Source of the DNA: Bryoerythrophyllum caledonicum
Taxonomy: Eukaryota > Streptophyta > Bryopsida > Pottiales > Pottiaceae
Length of the DNA stretch: 64,000 nt
NCBI GenBank assembly: GCA_963971425.1
Contig: OZ020515.1
Span: 6,960,291 to 7,024,290 of the forward strand
Direction of reading: 5' to 3'
Position 1 is the stretch's first letter; every line of letters starts with the position of its first letter. Under the pieces are notes generated by a model, which was not told the DNA's origin, did no database searches, and worked only from the letters and a program-made list of their open reading frames with translations. The position numbers were made by a program, and so were the translations under genes. This document shows, in pieces, positions 49,801-62,707 of this stretch.

Positions 49801-52800
49801 AATTATGTAGAATTGATGTTGTATTGTTGTTGGTTGTAGGTCTCATCAAGGTATATATTGTGTGTTATTACAATTATTTTTTGTATAGTATCATGTGAAT
49901 TAGCTTAAAATCTGCAAGCTTCCATAAAATCTTCAATATTGATTTATTGCAATGCAATTTGTTGAATTCTATTTAGAAAAAACTAATCTTTGAAGTGCTA
50001 CATGTTTTTGAATCGATTGGAATTGATTTCAAACTATCTTGAATTCTAGTCTTTTGTAGTGTCATAGATTGTCCTTTGCATTTCATGTATAATAGAAGTA
50101 AAGTCAAATATTACATCTTGTACTCCTTGCACCGGTTTTAAGACATCCACAGTGGGAAATCTTCGCCGTTGAGGGTCTCGAGTTGGACCGAATTCTTTGG
50201 AAAGACTTCCTTCACGAGGTATGGTCCCAACCACAAGGCATCAAATTTGCCCAGAAAATTGCCCAGAAACTTATCTACAATCTATTTTTATAGTCAGAGA
50301 AGCAAGAGAGATGACAAAAGAATAGTTCCGTAATTCTTGGTGAGGGAAAGTTTGAGAGTTAGACGCAAAAGGAGAGCACATAGCAATGTGGAGCTGCTAG
50401 ACCTCATTGCGTATCCCGTGTGCACCTATCTTTTGATGCTGAGAAGTTCTTAATGTAATAGCGTGTGTTGGATAGGGATATACTAGTTCTAGATCAAGTA
50501 TGGACAAAGTTGTGGGTTAGATGGTGGCGCTTGGAATTGGTAGGAGAGAGTAGATCTACGGCGGGGCTTTGCGTTGGCCTAGACTCAATCCCAAACCACC
50601 ATACTAGACATACAGCTTAGAATGTACAGATCTAGATCTGTATCTAGAAACGCATTTGTAGCACCTCACAGCCAAACATCCAACACTAGGAACTTTTCAA
50701 AGACATGAGAAGACCACTAAAGAATAGAGGAGCACAATACTGGCAGGACAAGCAATACAACCGATATCAACACACTACACAAACAAATACTACCTTTTCA
50801 ACCACCCTTTTTTATCTATTCAACTTCATTGCGTGTATTTCCATGATAACATCATTGGCATTGCGTACTGGCACGTCAGAAACTCTCAAAATCTATAACC
50901 TTAGTGAAACACAGGAAAGACCAGAACATAAATACCAGTGGGCATACAATGGCTTTACGATGCCAAGACTCAACACAAAGGACCACTACAGAACTGAATG
51001 CATCAAGTTCTATGTTAAAAGGGACGCAACAACAACAACCTATATTAAGGTAAGTCACCTAATCTTCCATCCTTGCTTCCACAAATCTAACAGCTCTTGA
51101 GCCAAAATCCACGAGAGTCAAGCAAGAAAGCAACGCACTAGAAGTACCAAGCCAAGCATAGAACTTCCCTACTCCAGCACGCCCCCACAACAAAATTTCA
51201 GCCACAACAAAACGTGGATATGTGATAATTCTAGAACACATCACAAATCAACAATGGGAAAAAATGGACACCAACTTGCGACAAGGAGCGCAAGCATAGC
51301 AGTACAAAATTGCCGCACAAGATAAGCCAAGAACACCAACAATACGTAGAAGAGAAGCCAGCATGCCAATGCCTTGAACGTTGACATCAACAAGTATGTA
51401 TTCAATCCTTGCTCCTGTTATTTTTCATCACAATTATCATAGACACGAGGCAAGAACTCACAGAGCCACATCACAATACCTTAGTAGAGCTCCCAAAAAA
51501 GAATAGAAAGTATAGATCATAGAACTGCCCATTGTATTTAGAACCTACACCTAGCACAAGGGAGAGCAACAACATCAACACAAGGGATAGCAACAACAAC
51601 AATAACACTAGGGTGAGAAACAACATTAGCACAAGGACAAACAACAAAACGACCATGCAACAGAAGAAAAAGAGTCAACACAACAATGAGGGTTGCAAGC
51701 AACCAAAAATGAACTTCTAGGTAAGCTACTTAAGTCCCAGTTTAAGTCCCCATTCATGAACACTTAATTTGATATGAGGAAAAAGACCCAAAAAATAAAA
51801 TTAAAGAAAAAGAAAAGAAAAAGAAAAGAAAATTAAATTTTTTTTTTAAAAAAAAACCAAAAAAACCATACTCGGGTATCAACCCGGATATGATACAACC
51901 TGGCAATCAATCCGGGTTTGGACTGGGTAGTCGAGTACCGGAGTATTACCCGGGCAACGACAACCCTTCTTCCCTCCAGCACTCCCTCGACCTCCCCTCC
52001 CAGTTCTCCCTCCTTCCCCAACCCCCTCTGCAAATCACTCCTCTCTAATTTTTCCCTCTCTCTCCCTCTCTAGTTTTTCTCTCTACCATCTCTCTTTTAC
52101 AAGGAGATTTGGTTCTTCTTGAGAGTTGGGGTTTTGAAGCAACAAGGAGGTAGAAGAAGAAGAGGTAGTAAAAGAAGTGGAAGAAGAAGAAGTTGAAGAA
52201 GGAGGCTTTCGAAGGAAATTTCAAGGTGTTGGAGGAGGCTTTTCAAGGAGGTCTTGAAGGTGGTGAAGGAGGTGCGCGGAAGCTAGAGTTTTGAAGGAGT
52301 TGGTGGCACCTAGGGTTTGAAGCGTCAACCTAGGGTTTAGTGGTGGAGGAGGCTTTTTGATGACGGTGGTGGAGATTCCTAGGCGTGGACGTGGTGCAAG
52401 GAGATTCACGGCCGCGTCTAGAAGATTCAAGAGACAAGACCGCGATTACAAAGAGGTTGCGGGTGCAACAAGGAGGTGGCAAGAAGTTGTGGAAAAAGTG
52501 ATTCTTGCCAAATATTGGGTTTTTCTTGTTTGTGCAAACTTTCTTGTTTGTTAAAGTTTTTTTATTCTACCGGAGTGACCTCCGGTTACATCCTCTCCGA
52601 TTTATAAAAAAGTCTACCGGTAGACTCTATTTAGACCTTGTATGTCCTAGATCTTGGTTTCTTGCACTTGCGAGTCTACCATAGTGTCCCATCATTTTTT
52701 TCTGTTGTCCCGGCCTTGTGGCAAAAATCTTCTTTCATGTTTTCTCTGTTCTCCCCTCATCTCTAGGCCTTGTATAATTTTCCTATCTTTTTCCCGATCT

Positions 52801-53190
52801 TCCCGGTCAACTAGGAAACTCCCTTCCAAATTCTTGTTTTTCCAAGTCATCTCCTTGAAGTGGTCAATTGTGATGTTGTTTTGTTTGTCGTACTACTAGA
52901 TACGTGTGATACCTACATCCACGTTAGTCCAGTAAAGTGTTTCGAAAAAGGTACACCGGTTGCCCGGTATACTCGTGTGTTTTTCGGGGCTGGACCGGAA
53001 TTTATGATAGGTGATTGGTGTAAATACAAGACACATCCCAAAGTAAGTCCATCCCAGACAATATGACTCTACCGGCAAAACAAACGCTTTCCAAGATTGA
53101 TCCGAACAAGTGGGAGGGGATTGCGAAAGGAGAATAATTTGAGAAAGGTGGTTGAGTTTTTAAACTCAGTCTTCCGGTTAATCATTCCAT
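49801..53190. other. No gene recognised; simple repeats
   Basis: Short frames only (for example 50705-51100). 51565-51660 is rich in AACAAC-type repeats. 51730-51757 holds a fragment like the 23.2-kb minisatellite (AAGTCCCAGTTTAAGTCCCC). 51775-51855 is A-rich, 52030-52080 is a CT tract and 52140-52210 is GAAGAA-rich. Text rich in CCGG from 52560 onward may be a diverged flank of the 1.3-kb repeat. Confidence 0.35.
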
Positions 53191-53197
53191 GGATCTA

Positions 53198-54610
53198 CCG
53201 GGAGATAATTCCATTCTTCCGGGTGGGATTCCTCCTGAGCCTTTGTTATATGTTATGTGTTATTGTTGATTTATCCTATCGGTTGATGGGATGTTGTTTA
53301 AGTTGCTAGATATAAACACTAGGGTGAGAGTAGTGATATCAATGGGGTCCCATTGTGCACCTGGTTACTACCACTTGAGTGATTTCTCCGACTACTTACT
53401 TTTGTTAAGGAATGTTTTACCGGTCTCAAATCGGGAGTCTTCCGATTTATTGGTCTACCGGTAATCCGCAAGTGACTAGGCTGCCCTTGGTTTTGAGAAG
53501 TAGATGCCATTTTGTCCTTTTGGAGATCTAGTTTTTGAGGGTAGCTATTAACTTTTGAGCACTCTCTAGGAGCTAGATGCCATTTCCACCTTTTGAGGAT
53601 CTAGTTTTGGAGGATAGCTAGTAGCCTTTGTGTACTTAAAGAGCCTTGGGCTCTTGGTTTAAATACTCTTCTCTTTGTTTCTTTGCTTGTGTCTTGCCTT
53701 CATTGCTTTTGTCTAGAGTCTTTTGTCGAGCTTGTGTGAGCAGAGGTGAAGAGGGTTGAGTCCTCCTAGAGATTCTTTGCTAGGATGTCCAAGGTTGTGG
53801 CTTGTTGAATGTTATGTTATTGAATGTGAGTAGATGCTTCCGGAAGGTGTAGGATATCAAAGTTAGATAGGTAGAGTAAGATCCGAGATCTACTCCAAAT
53901 CCTTGACCGGTGAGATCGGGAAGAGTTGCTTACCAGATGAGATTTAGGAAGCCCATGGCTATTTATGATAGCCTCCCTTAAGTGGGAAGTGTTTGGATTG
54001 GTGGAGAGGAGGGGTAATCTCCCCCCTCTTGGTACACCGGGAGAGATCTCGGCTAAGCCTGAGTCCAGAGTATTCCAAGGTTTCTACCCTTACAGTGGAT
54101 GAGGTCCCTTGATCTCCGTGGAAGGTTGTCTTGCTTATGTGATTTGCTTAGCATTAGACTGTTGTCAATCTTGAATCTTCTTTGTTTGATTCATTGGATG
54201 TGGTTGTAGTTGGAACTCGGATTTGCGTGACCGGTTACCAGGACTATTTTTCGGTAGATTGTGAAGACCAGTAAACTGGCTACAACCTTTTAGCTCTTTC
54301 AAGGTGTAAAGTTAATTTGTGGATATTGTGGCATGTGGATTGTGAGAACGGAGGGTAGTGACTTTCCGAGAACTGTAAAAACTTACCGGAAAATTGCTCT
54401 CATGTTCAACAGAGCTTAAACTAAACACTTGTCGATACTTGTTACTGGTCACTAAGGTACCGGGGAAGCCATCCTCCGGGATGGGTTGAGGTATTAAGTG
54501 TGAAGTATTGTTAAGATTTAGAGAGTTCAACGCACACTAAAAATCCCTGGAAACAATCTAGTTAGGTGGGCTCGCTTAAGGTTACTTTCGGTTAATTTTG
54601 AGAATTACAA
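53198..54610 (+). repeat. 1.3-kb dispersed repeat, copy 2
   Basis: Second copy of 35588-36920, in the same orientation. It is longer by about 80 bp because of a duplicated phrase near 53505-53610, where GATCTAGTTTTGGAGG-type text occurs twice. It has no coding frame and no flanking retroelement domains. Confidence 0.75.
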
Positions 54611-55600
54611 ACTACTACACTACAATAATATACAAGAAGACACCACACAATCAATTTGTGTACATCACTGCGAGCACAGTGGACATTGGAGATCTCACAA
54701 CTGCTGCGGCAGTACCAGTGAAGCGCATCTCTCCCTCACCTGCCATTGTTGTCTGGATCCTAAAGATCCATTTCTTACTCTCGGTCTTGCATCATGCTCA
54801 CAAACTAACATTGTCAAAATTTGCTCACAAATCCTCACATCACAGCTCTTGACACAGTGGTCCATCCAAATAAGAGACAACATCCTCAACTGAGGCCGCA
54901 GTTGGCTGCTTATCAAACCCTATCTACTTTCAAGGAGCCCGGAATCTAGAGACAATCAGCGAGACACATACACGGAAGCGACCCTGCTAACTGCGGACCA
55001 AAGACAGAGAGCCGCAACCGCAAGGAGTTCGTACTCTTCCCGTCAAAGTTGCAATAGACAACAAAATTGGAGTAGAGCCCTGCAGCCCAGAGCCTACCTG
55101 CAGGCAAGAACAAACTTCAACAAAGAGTCACAATTGGGCTTAGTGTACAACAACCTAAAACGATCGCATCAATCCAATACAATTGCAATAGCCCAAAACA
55201 ATTGCAATAGCCAAATGCCAAATCGATCGCAGCGAGGATCAATCGCCTTAGCCCAACGCAAGTGCAGCCCGTAGGTAGTGCCGATAGCAGATATGCAACA
55301 TGCAGCCAGGAGGAGCAAAGTGCTGGAATGCAGCCGGAAGCAACAGATTGTTGGAGAGACGGACAGGCCGTAGCCCACAATTGAACGTGTCCACTAACGG
55401 ATACATCAAAACCCGCGGGATCTGTAGGCCCTACACCCACAAATTCAAGGCCCAAGTACACCAGGTATATATAAGTCCCAAAATTTTTAAACCTTCTACA
55501 TTTCAACTCCCATACGATTAATTGTTATTGTACAAATTATGCCAAATTAATATGCCAAATTTCACAAAGATGCTACCGTCTTTCACAAGGTCATCACTGA
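54611..55600. other. No gene recognised
   Basis: Short overlapping frames on both strands around 55117-55506. One minus-strand frame is partly a product of the local repeat CAATAGCCCAAAACAATTGC. Nothing matches a known family. Confidence 0.3.
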
Positions 55601-55629
55601 GTTGTATGAGTGTGATCAATACCCTAAAC

Positions 55630-55935
55630 TCTAAATGTATCAATGCTTGTATGACGTTAAGGCTGTTATTAAGACACTTTTCCTTGCTAGAGACACCTCC
55701 CTTAAATGTTATATTTATTTATGCATGCATGATTGCAAATTGTTATTTAGATACTTCATCTTGGTAGACATAACCCCTTAAACTTTAGAGGTATTTATGC
55801 ATGTATGGTTGAAAAGTTAATATTTAGACAATTTATCTTGTTAGACACACCTCCATTAAAAGTTGGATGTACTCGTCCATGCATGATTGAAAAAATGAAG
55901 GTTAGGCACATTTTCTTGTTAGACATTTTCTTTCC
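55630..55935. repeat. About 80-bp diverged tandem repeat, 4 units
   Basis: Units share TATGCATGCATGATTG, then TTAGACA...TTTTCTTG and TTAGACACACCTCC with TTAAA. Period near 80 bp, strongly diverged. Non-coding. Confidence 0.6.
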
Positions 55936-56099
55936 AAACCCTAAAAGGGAAGTATAAGTGGGAAACAATAAAATAATTAAGTCTAGTGGGGGTTGGAGGC
56001 TATAAGGAATGGGAATGAAATACACTTACTTGAACAAGCATGGTATGGAGGTAGAATGAAGGTTGAAGTGGCAGAAAAAGACAACAAAGTAATAAAATT

Positions 56100-56136
56100 T
56101 AATGGGGGGAATGGGGGGAATGGGGGGAATGGGGGA
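56100..56136 (+). repeat. G-rich 10-bp tandem repeat, quadruplex candidate
   Basis: Four runs of five or six G separated by AAT (GGGGGGAATGGGGGGAATGG and onward), each loop three bases. The layout fits a stable parallel G-quadruplex on the plus strand. Confidence 0.8.
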
Positions 56137-56139
56137 AAG

Positions 56140-58620
56140 AGATGGGAATGAAAGACATTTAATTAAATGATCAAGGTATAGAGGTGAAGGCAAGGGGGAA
56201 GTGGTATTGGAAGAGAACCAAATAATTAAATCTAATGGGGAGAAAAAAGGAGTACAACCTCCAAAGTCATACCTCAAATATAGAGTTCTTTCTCACAATT
56301 GGAAAGAACATAATTGTTGTCATTATTGGAGAATGTCAAGATCTTGTCGGACCTAAAAGTAATAGCCAACTGCCTGTAACCACAAATTCACTCCCTTAAA
56401 TTTGTTATGTAGTCAAGGAGTGAGTTTGAGATTACACTACATCACTAGCTCCATTATCGATCACACTGTTGGGAAATGCAACTCCCATTCTTTACTTGTG
56501 GACTCTAAATTGATTTAACTTTCCTTTATCGATTAACTTAACCAAAGTATTTAGAATTAAATAACACCACTAGGATCAACCCACTCTCTTACTCTAACAT
56601 GACATAGCCTTCTTGACCTTGAGGAGTTTAACTATGTTAGAATAACAAGGAATTGACTTAGGTTCTCTCTACATGATTACCATTGACCTAGAAGTAAATT
56701 AGAGGAAGAAGTCAATCTTGAATAATTAATAAGGGAGTAGATTCACCCTACTCCAAGGTACAAGGGATTCAACTGAGTAAATTAGTTTCACCCATGATGA
56801 AATTAGGATAACCAATGGTAACTCACCACAGCCTGGATACCCGTTCAAGCACAAACGAGAGGAACAAGAATTTGAATTAAAAGATGATCTTTAGGCTTAA
56901 TTTAACCGACTAAGACTGCCTTTACGTTGTCCTTGCATTTTAGTTTCATCTCTTTTACCATTTAATCTTTTTTTTTTTGTTAATTGATTTATGATCAATT
57001 AATTAAATAATATACGTATTCATTTTATCTTAACTTAATTGTACCACAATCAACATCCATAGATCCACATAACAACACATTTCATCACATTGGAGAACTT
57101 AAATCAAGGGCGTGCACAATGCACTACATGACCCACATAGAAATCACACTACAAATAGGGTTTAATTAGCGGAAACTGAATGTCTCTAGCCTTGGCACTT
57201 GCCCAACTCGGGCAGCACTTCCGCCCGTTCAATCCCATCGTGATCACTCTACGCCACTACACGAACAGCCGCAATACCGACAACCTTCAACTCAACGCCA
57301 AACAAGAGCCCCCATCCAGTTCACAAACGTACTATCACGAGAATGAGACCGACCGAGTAACAAGAAGAAAAAAATAAAAAACAAAATCAGAGAATCACAG
57401 GAACGATCTTGCCTCGTGAGTAGAAGCTTGGTTCGTGCCCCACAACACTACGGGCATGGCTCCTTCTGCTCACCCTCCAGCTCTCGCACCAAAGCACGCT
57501 CTTCTTTCAACCCCGGGGCAGAACTCCAAAATCCAGTGTTCCACCGGCACGAGGTGCCGTTATTGCCCGCTCCAACCGAGTCGCTTCTAGGCTCCGCCGC
57601 AATTCTTCACCTCGATCCCTGTGAACTTTGCTGTCTCTATCAATACTCGCAGATGGCCATGGAATTCCGGGCTGCAGTGCCTCCACACAACGTCCCTTCC
57701 AATGATTCTTCTTCGCGCGCCAACGATTTGTCATACTCTCTCAAATCAACACCCTTCCGCCGTGCCAGCCTAGCAAATACGGCACCTCATGCCTGCTCCT
57801 CCTCGCGCGATAAAAATTGCGCTCCAAGTCCCCCGGAGGTGCGCCCGTTCCTCCCAATCTCACCCTTTTTAAATCAGTCTGCACTCCAGCGTTATCTCAT
57901 CGCACCCTCAAGTCCGAGCACAATTGGTACAAGACACCATCCAACGACAAAGAAGAGGAATATCACACTTCTTTACTTGCTCCTGCACAATCTCGCGCCT
58001 CACCAAAAAAGAACCTCAATTCAACCCTATGATTGAAGTTCCTCCACTCAACGGAACCAATTTCACCACACAAAGTCCACAGACCCAAACTCAATTCTTA
58101 TACACCCCGTTCAATCTCCCACAATCTCCTTGACCCTCACACCAAAAAAACCCTAGCTCTCTCTCGTCCCAATCCCAAGCTACAACCCTCCCAACACATT
58201 CACTCTCACACTGATCCTAACCCCGACTCTCTCTTTTAGGGGCTCTCTCCAGACAACGCGGAGACAATTGAAGCTCGTAAAGCACCCTCGCCGACGCACT
58301 TCCAGTGGTTATCAACATGACGAGGTTCCCTGCACCGGCACGAGTTCCCTACACCGCACTCTAGTTCCTTCACCGCACGCCAGTTCCTTCACATGCTCTC
58401 CACTCGCGCGTCATGGACTGCCCGTGTAAACAAGCAATGTCCACACTCCATTTCCAAGTTGCGCAGCTTCCCCGCCACTTGCTTCCATGATTCTCTCTGA
58501 TTTGCTACCACGTTCTCCTAGGATTGATATCCCCTAATGACCCAACCGGTTTATAAACCCAAATATCAACCAACCATGGCGGCCATATCCATGTACCGGC
58601 CATGGCTAGCCATAACCACC
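56140..58620. other. No gene recognised; GC-rich frame 57416-58036
   Basis: A 206-codon plus-strand frame at 57416-58036 (starting MSRSLVRAPQHYGHGSF) is Ser/Pro/Leu/Arg-rich and overlaps other frames. It has no motif and no splice context and is probably spurious or a relic. The rest has no supported feature. Confidence 0.25.
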
Positions 58621-58624
58621 ATAG

Positions 58625-59650
58625 CCAGCGGTGTCGTGGAGAGAAAATTTGCCTTGGGAAAACGCAGGGTTCATGGCTGCTACCAATTTCAGCAAAGAAA
58701 GAAGGGAGGTATAATAAAGGCGATCTTCATTGGTGATAAACTTGAAATAATACAAAGAAAGACTTAGATCTTCAATAAAGGTAAACTTCTTGATTCATTT
58801 TGACAAACCCTCGCAAGTGATTAAACAAGTAGTTTGAATAAACTTGGGGCAGCAGAACCTTCTCTCATTCTATCAAGCTCTACCACTTCATACTTAACTT
58901 TATATGAGCATGCAATAGCTTTCTAGAAAGCTAATATAATAAAGTTCATACGTACAAAGTTTGAATACAAGAAGATCTATACAAATGCTTCTATGAGGAA
59001 TCAAAGTCACTGCTCTAATTTGCTCAAGGCAGCTGACTCCTTTCCACTCAATCTAGCATAACTCTCTCAAATCAACTCCAATCCACTTACGTAATAGCTT
59101 TTTAAAAAGCTAACAACAAGATTAACAAGTGACAAAATTCTCAATCCTATTGACTCTATATGCAATGAACTATAGTTGCTCAAAGTCACTACTTGAAACT
59201 TGTGGAATAAAACCCGCTCCTCCGAGAACACTCCTTCAATAGATCAAGTGCCACGACTCCATAACAATTTGGATTTGAGCTTGTGATAGCTCATTGGAAA
59301 GCTAATACAACCAACACTATACACTCAAAGATTCATTATCTCACTCTTTGTATACAAGTTTCTACATGGAATCAAAGTTACTGCTCTCGAAAATTCATGA
59401 CAGTAGTACCCTTGTTTATTCAAATCCACACCACAGCTTCTACATAACTCCGATTGGAGTGTGTGATAGCTTGTTGAAAAGCTATTAACAAGTTCTACAA
59501 TACTCTAAAAACTGACATCAAAATTCACAAATCTCTACCGGTCATACAAGAAAATCCGAGCATCTTTTACACTAAATGGAGGAGGCTTTGGCCGAAGGAG
59601 GAGGGATGAAAAGTCAAGGGCCTAAATCAGTCCATGCCTCTCTAGCCTTC
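58625..59650. repeat. Diverged array of about 150-180-bp units
   Basis: Four units, each with ATCAAAGT(C/T)ACT, a gap, CTC(A/C)AT-type text and a closing palindrome such as ATAGCTTTCTAGAAAGCTAA, ATAGCTTTTTAAAAAGCTAA or ATAGCTTGTTGAAAAGCTAT. Two related units lie at about 1930-2290 in the window. Non-coding. Confidence 0.55.
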
Positions 59651-59919
59651 CTTTTGACTCATCCTTGGACGCCAAAGTCCATTTACCTCCAATTCTTATC
59701 TAAATCTTCCCACATAAGTCTAGCTTAACTTTTATTTTCTAACCTATAACTCTACTACAAGTTGGCACTATATTTCTCCCTCTAAACTAATCCTCAAATT
59801 AAACATTTCTTATTTCTACTACAAACTATAATACCATAGCACTTTGTTTAAGTTTTTTGATCTCAGAAGAGTTAGAGAATAGCTTAAATATCATTAGAGC
59901 CCATGTACTGCCATCGACC

Positions 59920-60125
59920 GCGGCTTAGTTCGGTTGGCTAAGCTTTTCGTTGCACCTCGCCGGTCCGGGTTTGATTCTTTGTCTTATCAGAGCGGCTGGC
60001 GCTCGCATAGTCAGGGGACTGCCGAAATCAGCAGCAAATCCAGCTGGTGGACGCTCCTAAGCCCTGAGCTAGTGGCAAGATGCAGTAAAGATCCCCTAAG
60101 ATAAGCTTCTGGCCTGGTAGGGTAA
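59920..60125 (+). mobile_element. tRNA-derived SINE, copy of a different family
   Basis: A box GCTTAGTTCGGTTGG (59923-59937) and B box GGGTTTGATTC (59967-59977) at tRNA-like spacing, followed by about 140 bp of body and an A-rich end (GAAGAAAAAA). The head resembles a tRNA (CCGCGGCTTAG...), but no cloverleaf closes, so it is a SINE and not a tRNA gene. Confidence 0.65.
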
Positions 60126-60246
60126 TTGAAGAAAAAACCGTTTATTCTCCACAATTACCTTAACCAGCTAAATTCCCCATTTTTCTTCTCAATCTTATTT
60201 TATTATCATAAACTGTATCGCATCACGACAGCGGTTATCAATATGA

Positions 60247-60303
60247 CATCTTCTTCTTCTTCTTCTTCTTCTTCTTCTTCTTCTTCTTCTTCTTTTTCTT
60301 CTC
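60247..60303. repeat. (TCT)n microsatellite
   Basis: About 17 TCT/TTC units, pure over most of the length, encoding poly-Ser by chance in one frame. Confidence 0.95.
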
Positions 60304-62290
60304 CTTTTACATTTCAATTTCTAAATTCTAAATTATAATTTCTAAATTGTAAATTCTAATTTCTAAATTGTAAATTCTTATTTCTAAATTCTAATATCTA
60401 ATATCTAAATTCTAACATCTTTTCAAAAAAAATCTTCTTTCACAAATATTTCTTTTCTCTCCTATTATTTTACCTTACACTACATATTACCACTAAACTA
60501 TTAACACTAACTTTACGACTAAATTACCATAACAAACACTAATAAGAGTCACTCTAAATTCTTGTCACTTTAACCCCTGGCCTCTAACTTCTCACCAACA
60601 CACCGATTTGTTCCATCACCAATAATTTGATGAAGTCCTCGAAGTTCCATTACTACTAACAACAATTCATTACTCACTTCGAACTAATCCACCAAAAATC
60701 TAATAGTTTAGTCTAAAACCAAATGTGACCCAAAAATTGGGCTCACACTCCCTTTAATGGCTCTCTTAATCCTTGGGAGAAAGGAATCGCCTTGGCAAGG
60801 CCGAAGCCAAGATTTGCAAGCCACAAACAAGGGACTATCTTCAAGGCGGGGACGTGATGGCAAGGATGTTAGGGCGGGGCCTTATCGGACGGACATCAGC
60901 CTCTACCGGACGGACAACCGGACGGACGGACGGCCGAACAACCCTGGGGCGGGGACGTTAGGGCACGGACAACCAAGTTTTTCCCTCATTTAGAACTTTG
61001 AAATGGCTATAACTCACTCAAAAATAGTCTAAATTAAGCATAAAAATTATTTTTTGGCATCTACAATTTCCGTTCATGCCCAAAAACACCTCATACGATT
61101 AATTTGAATCATTTTTTCAGTAGGTTATGGCCATCCGAAGAAAGGTGTAAAGAAAATTGGGCGGGGCAGAGACGTCAAGGCGGGATTGTCCGCGCCCCTT
61201 CCCGTCAGGGGGGATAACATCCCTGCAGTGCCTGCCCCTTTCCTTAAGTCTGCGCCCCTACTAATTACGCACGCATCTTGCATGGCAGCGATGTGGTGCC
61301 AATGTGGCCGGCACATCTCCTATTTTTTACCTTGCGAGTAAGTCAATTCTATGTTTATTATATCGGACGGGCAGGACCTCTATCGGACGGGCGAATTGGA
61401 TGGACAAGCGAACCGGACATCTGCCTAGCTTAACAACCCTGTCCATGTTCCATATCCTCAATACAACCTACACCTTATACAAGGCTATATCAAGTGGACT
61501 TACAATGGATGTGCTTAAGCTAAGCCTATGAAACTAGTTGCCACTCCATTACCTTCATTCAAACCACAAGCTCCCAAGACTGAAGATAGGTGATCTGATC
61601 GTAGAAGATTTATATCATTCCTTTCTCAACTGCACAATCATCAAATCTCCATATCAATCAATGAATTCTTGGTAGAATTTGGAAATCCAAGTCAAAACAC
61701 TCATCGAATTAATCCTCAAATTGAAATGGATATGAAGTGAAGTTCCCGATCCAAGCAAGTAGAGGATAATCGTGTCATCCTTTGAAAGCTACCGCTCTAA
61801 GCAAGGCCAAAAAGATGAACCTGTCATTCTCTTAACGCATTTTTCAGGGCTAGCCACACGAGAAAGATGAATTTTCATCCTTCAAACGCGTTTTTAATTG
61901 GCAAGAATTTTCTTCTTCAAAAGACCAAACTCAACCACAGGGAAGTCAGTGAGCATCACAAACATGCCATGCACCACAAGAATAGACCAGTCCCCCAAGC
62001 AACCAAAAATCCCCTTCCAATGTGGCTTTGGATCTTTACCTTGTTGAAGTCGTCCCGGGCCTCGAGATAGCTATATCTACCACTAGATAGCTATGGAGAA
62101 AATCCTAAGTCCACTCAATGCCTTAAAATGCCACATACAAAAAAAGATGCATCATACGGAAAACGAAGACAACGCTTTATCACAACGAATGGACACTGAA
62201 CTAAGAGTCACCAACCACACAACATGTAGGAATCCGTTCCCACAAGGTTCCGGATATAGCCTTGATATCCGGTGAAAATGGGAAATTCAA
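60304..62290. other. No gene seen; GGACGG-rich patch
   Basis: 60340-60420 repeats TTCTAAATTGTAAATTC. 60860-61000 and 61360-61440 contain clustered GGACGG and CGGACGGGC motifs (ACCGGACGGACGGACGG), with GGCGGGG-type text between. No convincing frame. Confidence 0.4.
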
Positions 62291-62299
62291 AAAAAATAG

Positions 62300-62707
62300 T
62301 AAATAGAGTAGTGCAGAATAGTACAATTAGGTAGAAATGAAAAATAAGAACTGTAGGCCTAACCGGAATTGTTAAACAGTGTTATTTAAGTACTTTTCTA
62401 GAAACTCAATGTCCGGAGAAATCCGAAGAAGTCCGAACTATTCCGGGTGACATCTGGATCCAGAACCGACATCATGAGCCCGACGTCATCGGGCAGTTGT
62501 CCGTACGTTGCGTCAGATATAAGAGGGGTCAGAAAAAGAAAGGTGCCACCATTCTCCTTTGTCATCTTTTGCTCGCTCTCTCTCTTCTCCCTGTTTTCCG
62601 TCTTCTGCTTTGTTTAGTCCGAAAATGTTTCAGTAGAAGAGAGTTTTTGTAAGGACGGTACGTGTAGGTGTGATCGGAGAGAGTTGTAAGGATCTAGAAT
62701 TACTACA
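62300..62707 (+). promoter_or_regulatory. LTR- or promoter-like region before gag-like gene
   Basis: A TATA-like box (AGATATAAGAGG, about 62516-62527) is followed by a CT-rich stretch (CTCGCTCTCTCTCTTCTCC), the layout of a plant core promoter or of an LTR U3/R boundary. The gag-like ATG lies about 190 bp downstream. The second LTR, if any, is beyond the window, so its ends cannot be set. Confidence 0.4.

Noticed and set aside
57416..58036. 206-codon frame considered as a gene
   Set aside because: No motif, unusual Ser/Pro/Arg composition, overlapping frames, and no splice or promoter context.
59920..60000. A tRNA gene
   Set aside because: A and B boxes are present but acceptor and anticodon stems do not pair; the body and A-rich end fit a SINE.
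60126..60338. Poly-serine frame
   Set aside because: It is a translation of the TCT microsatellite.
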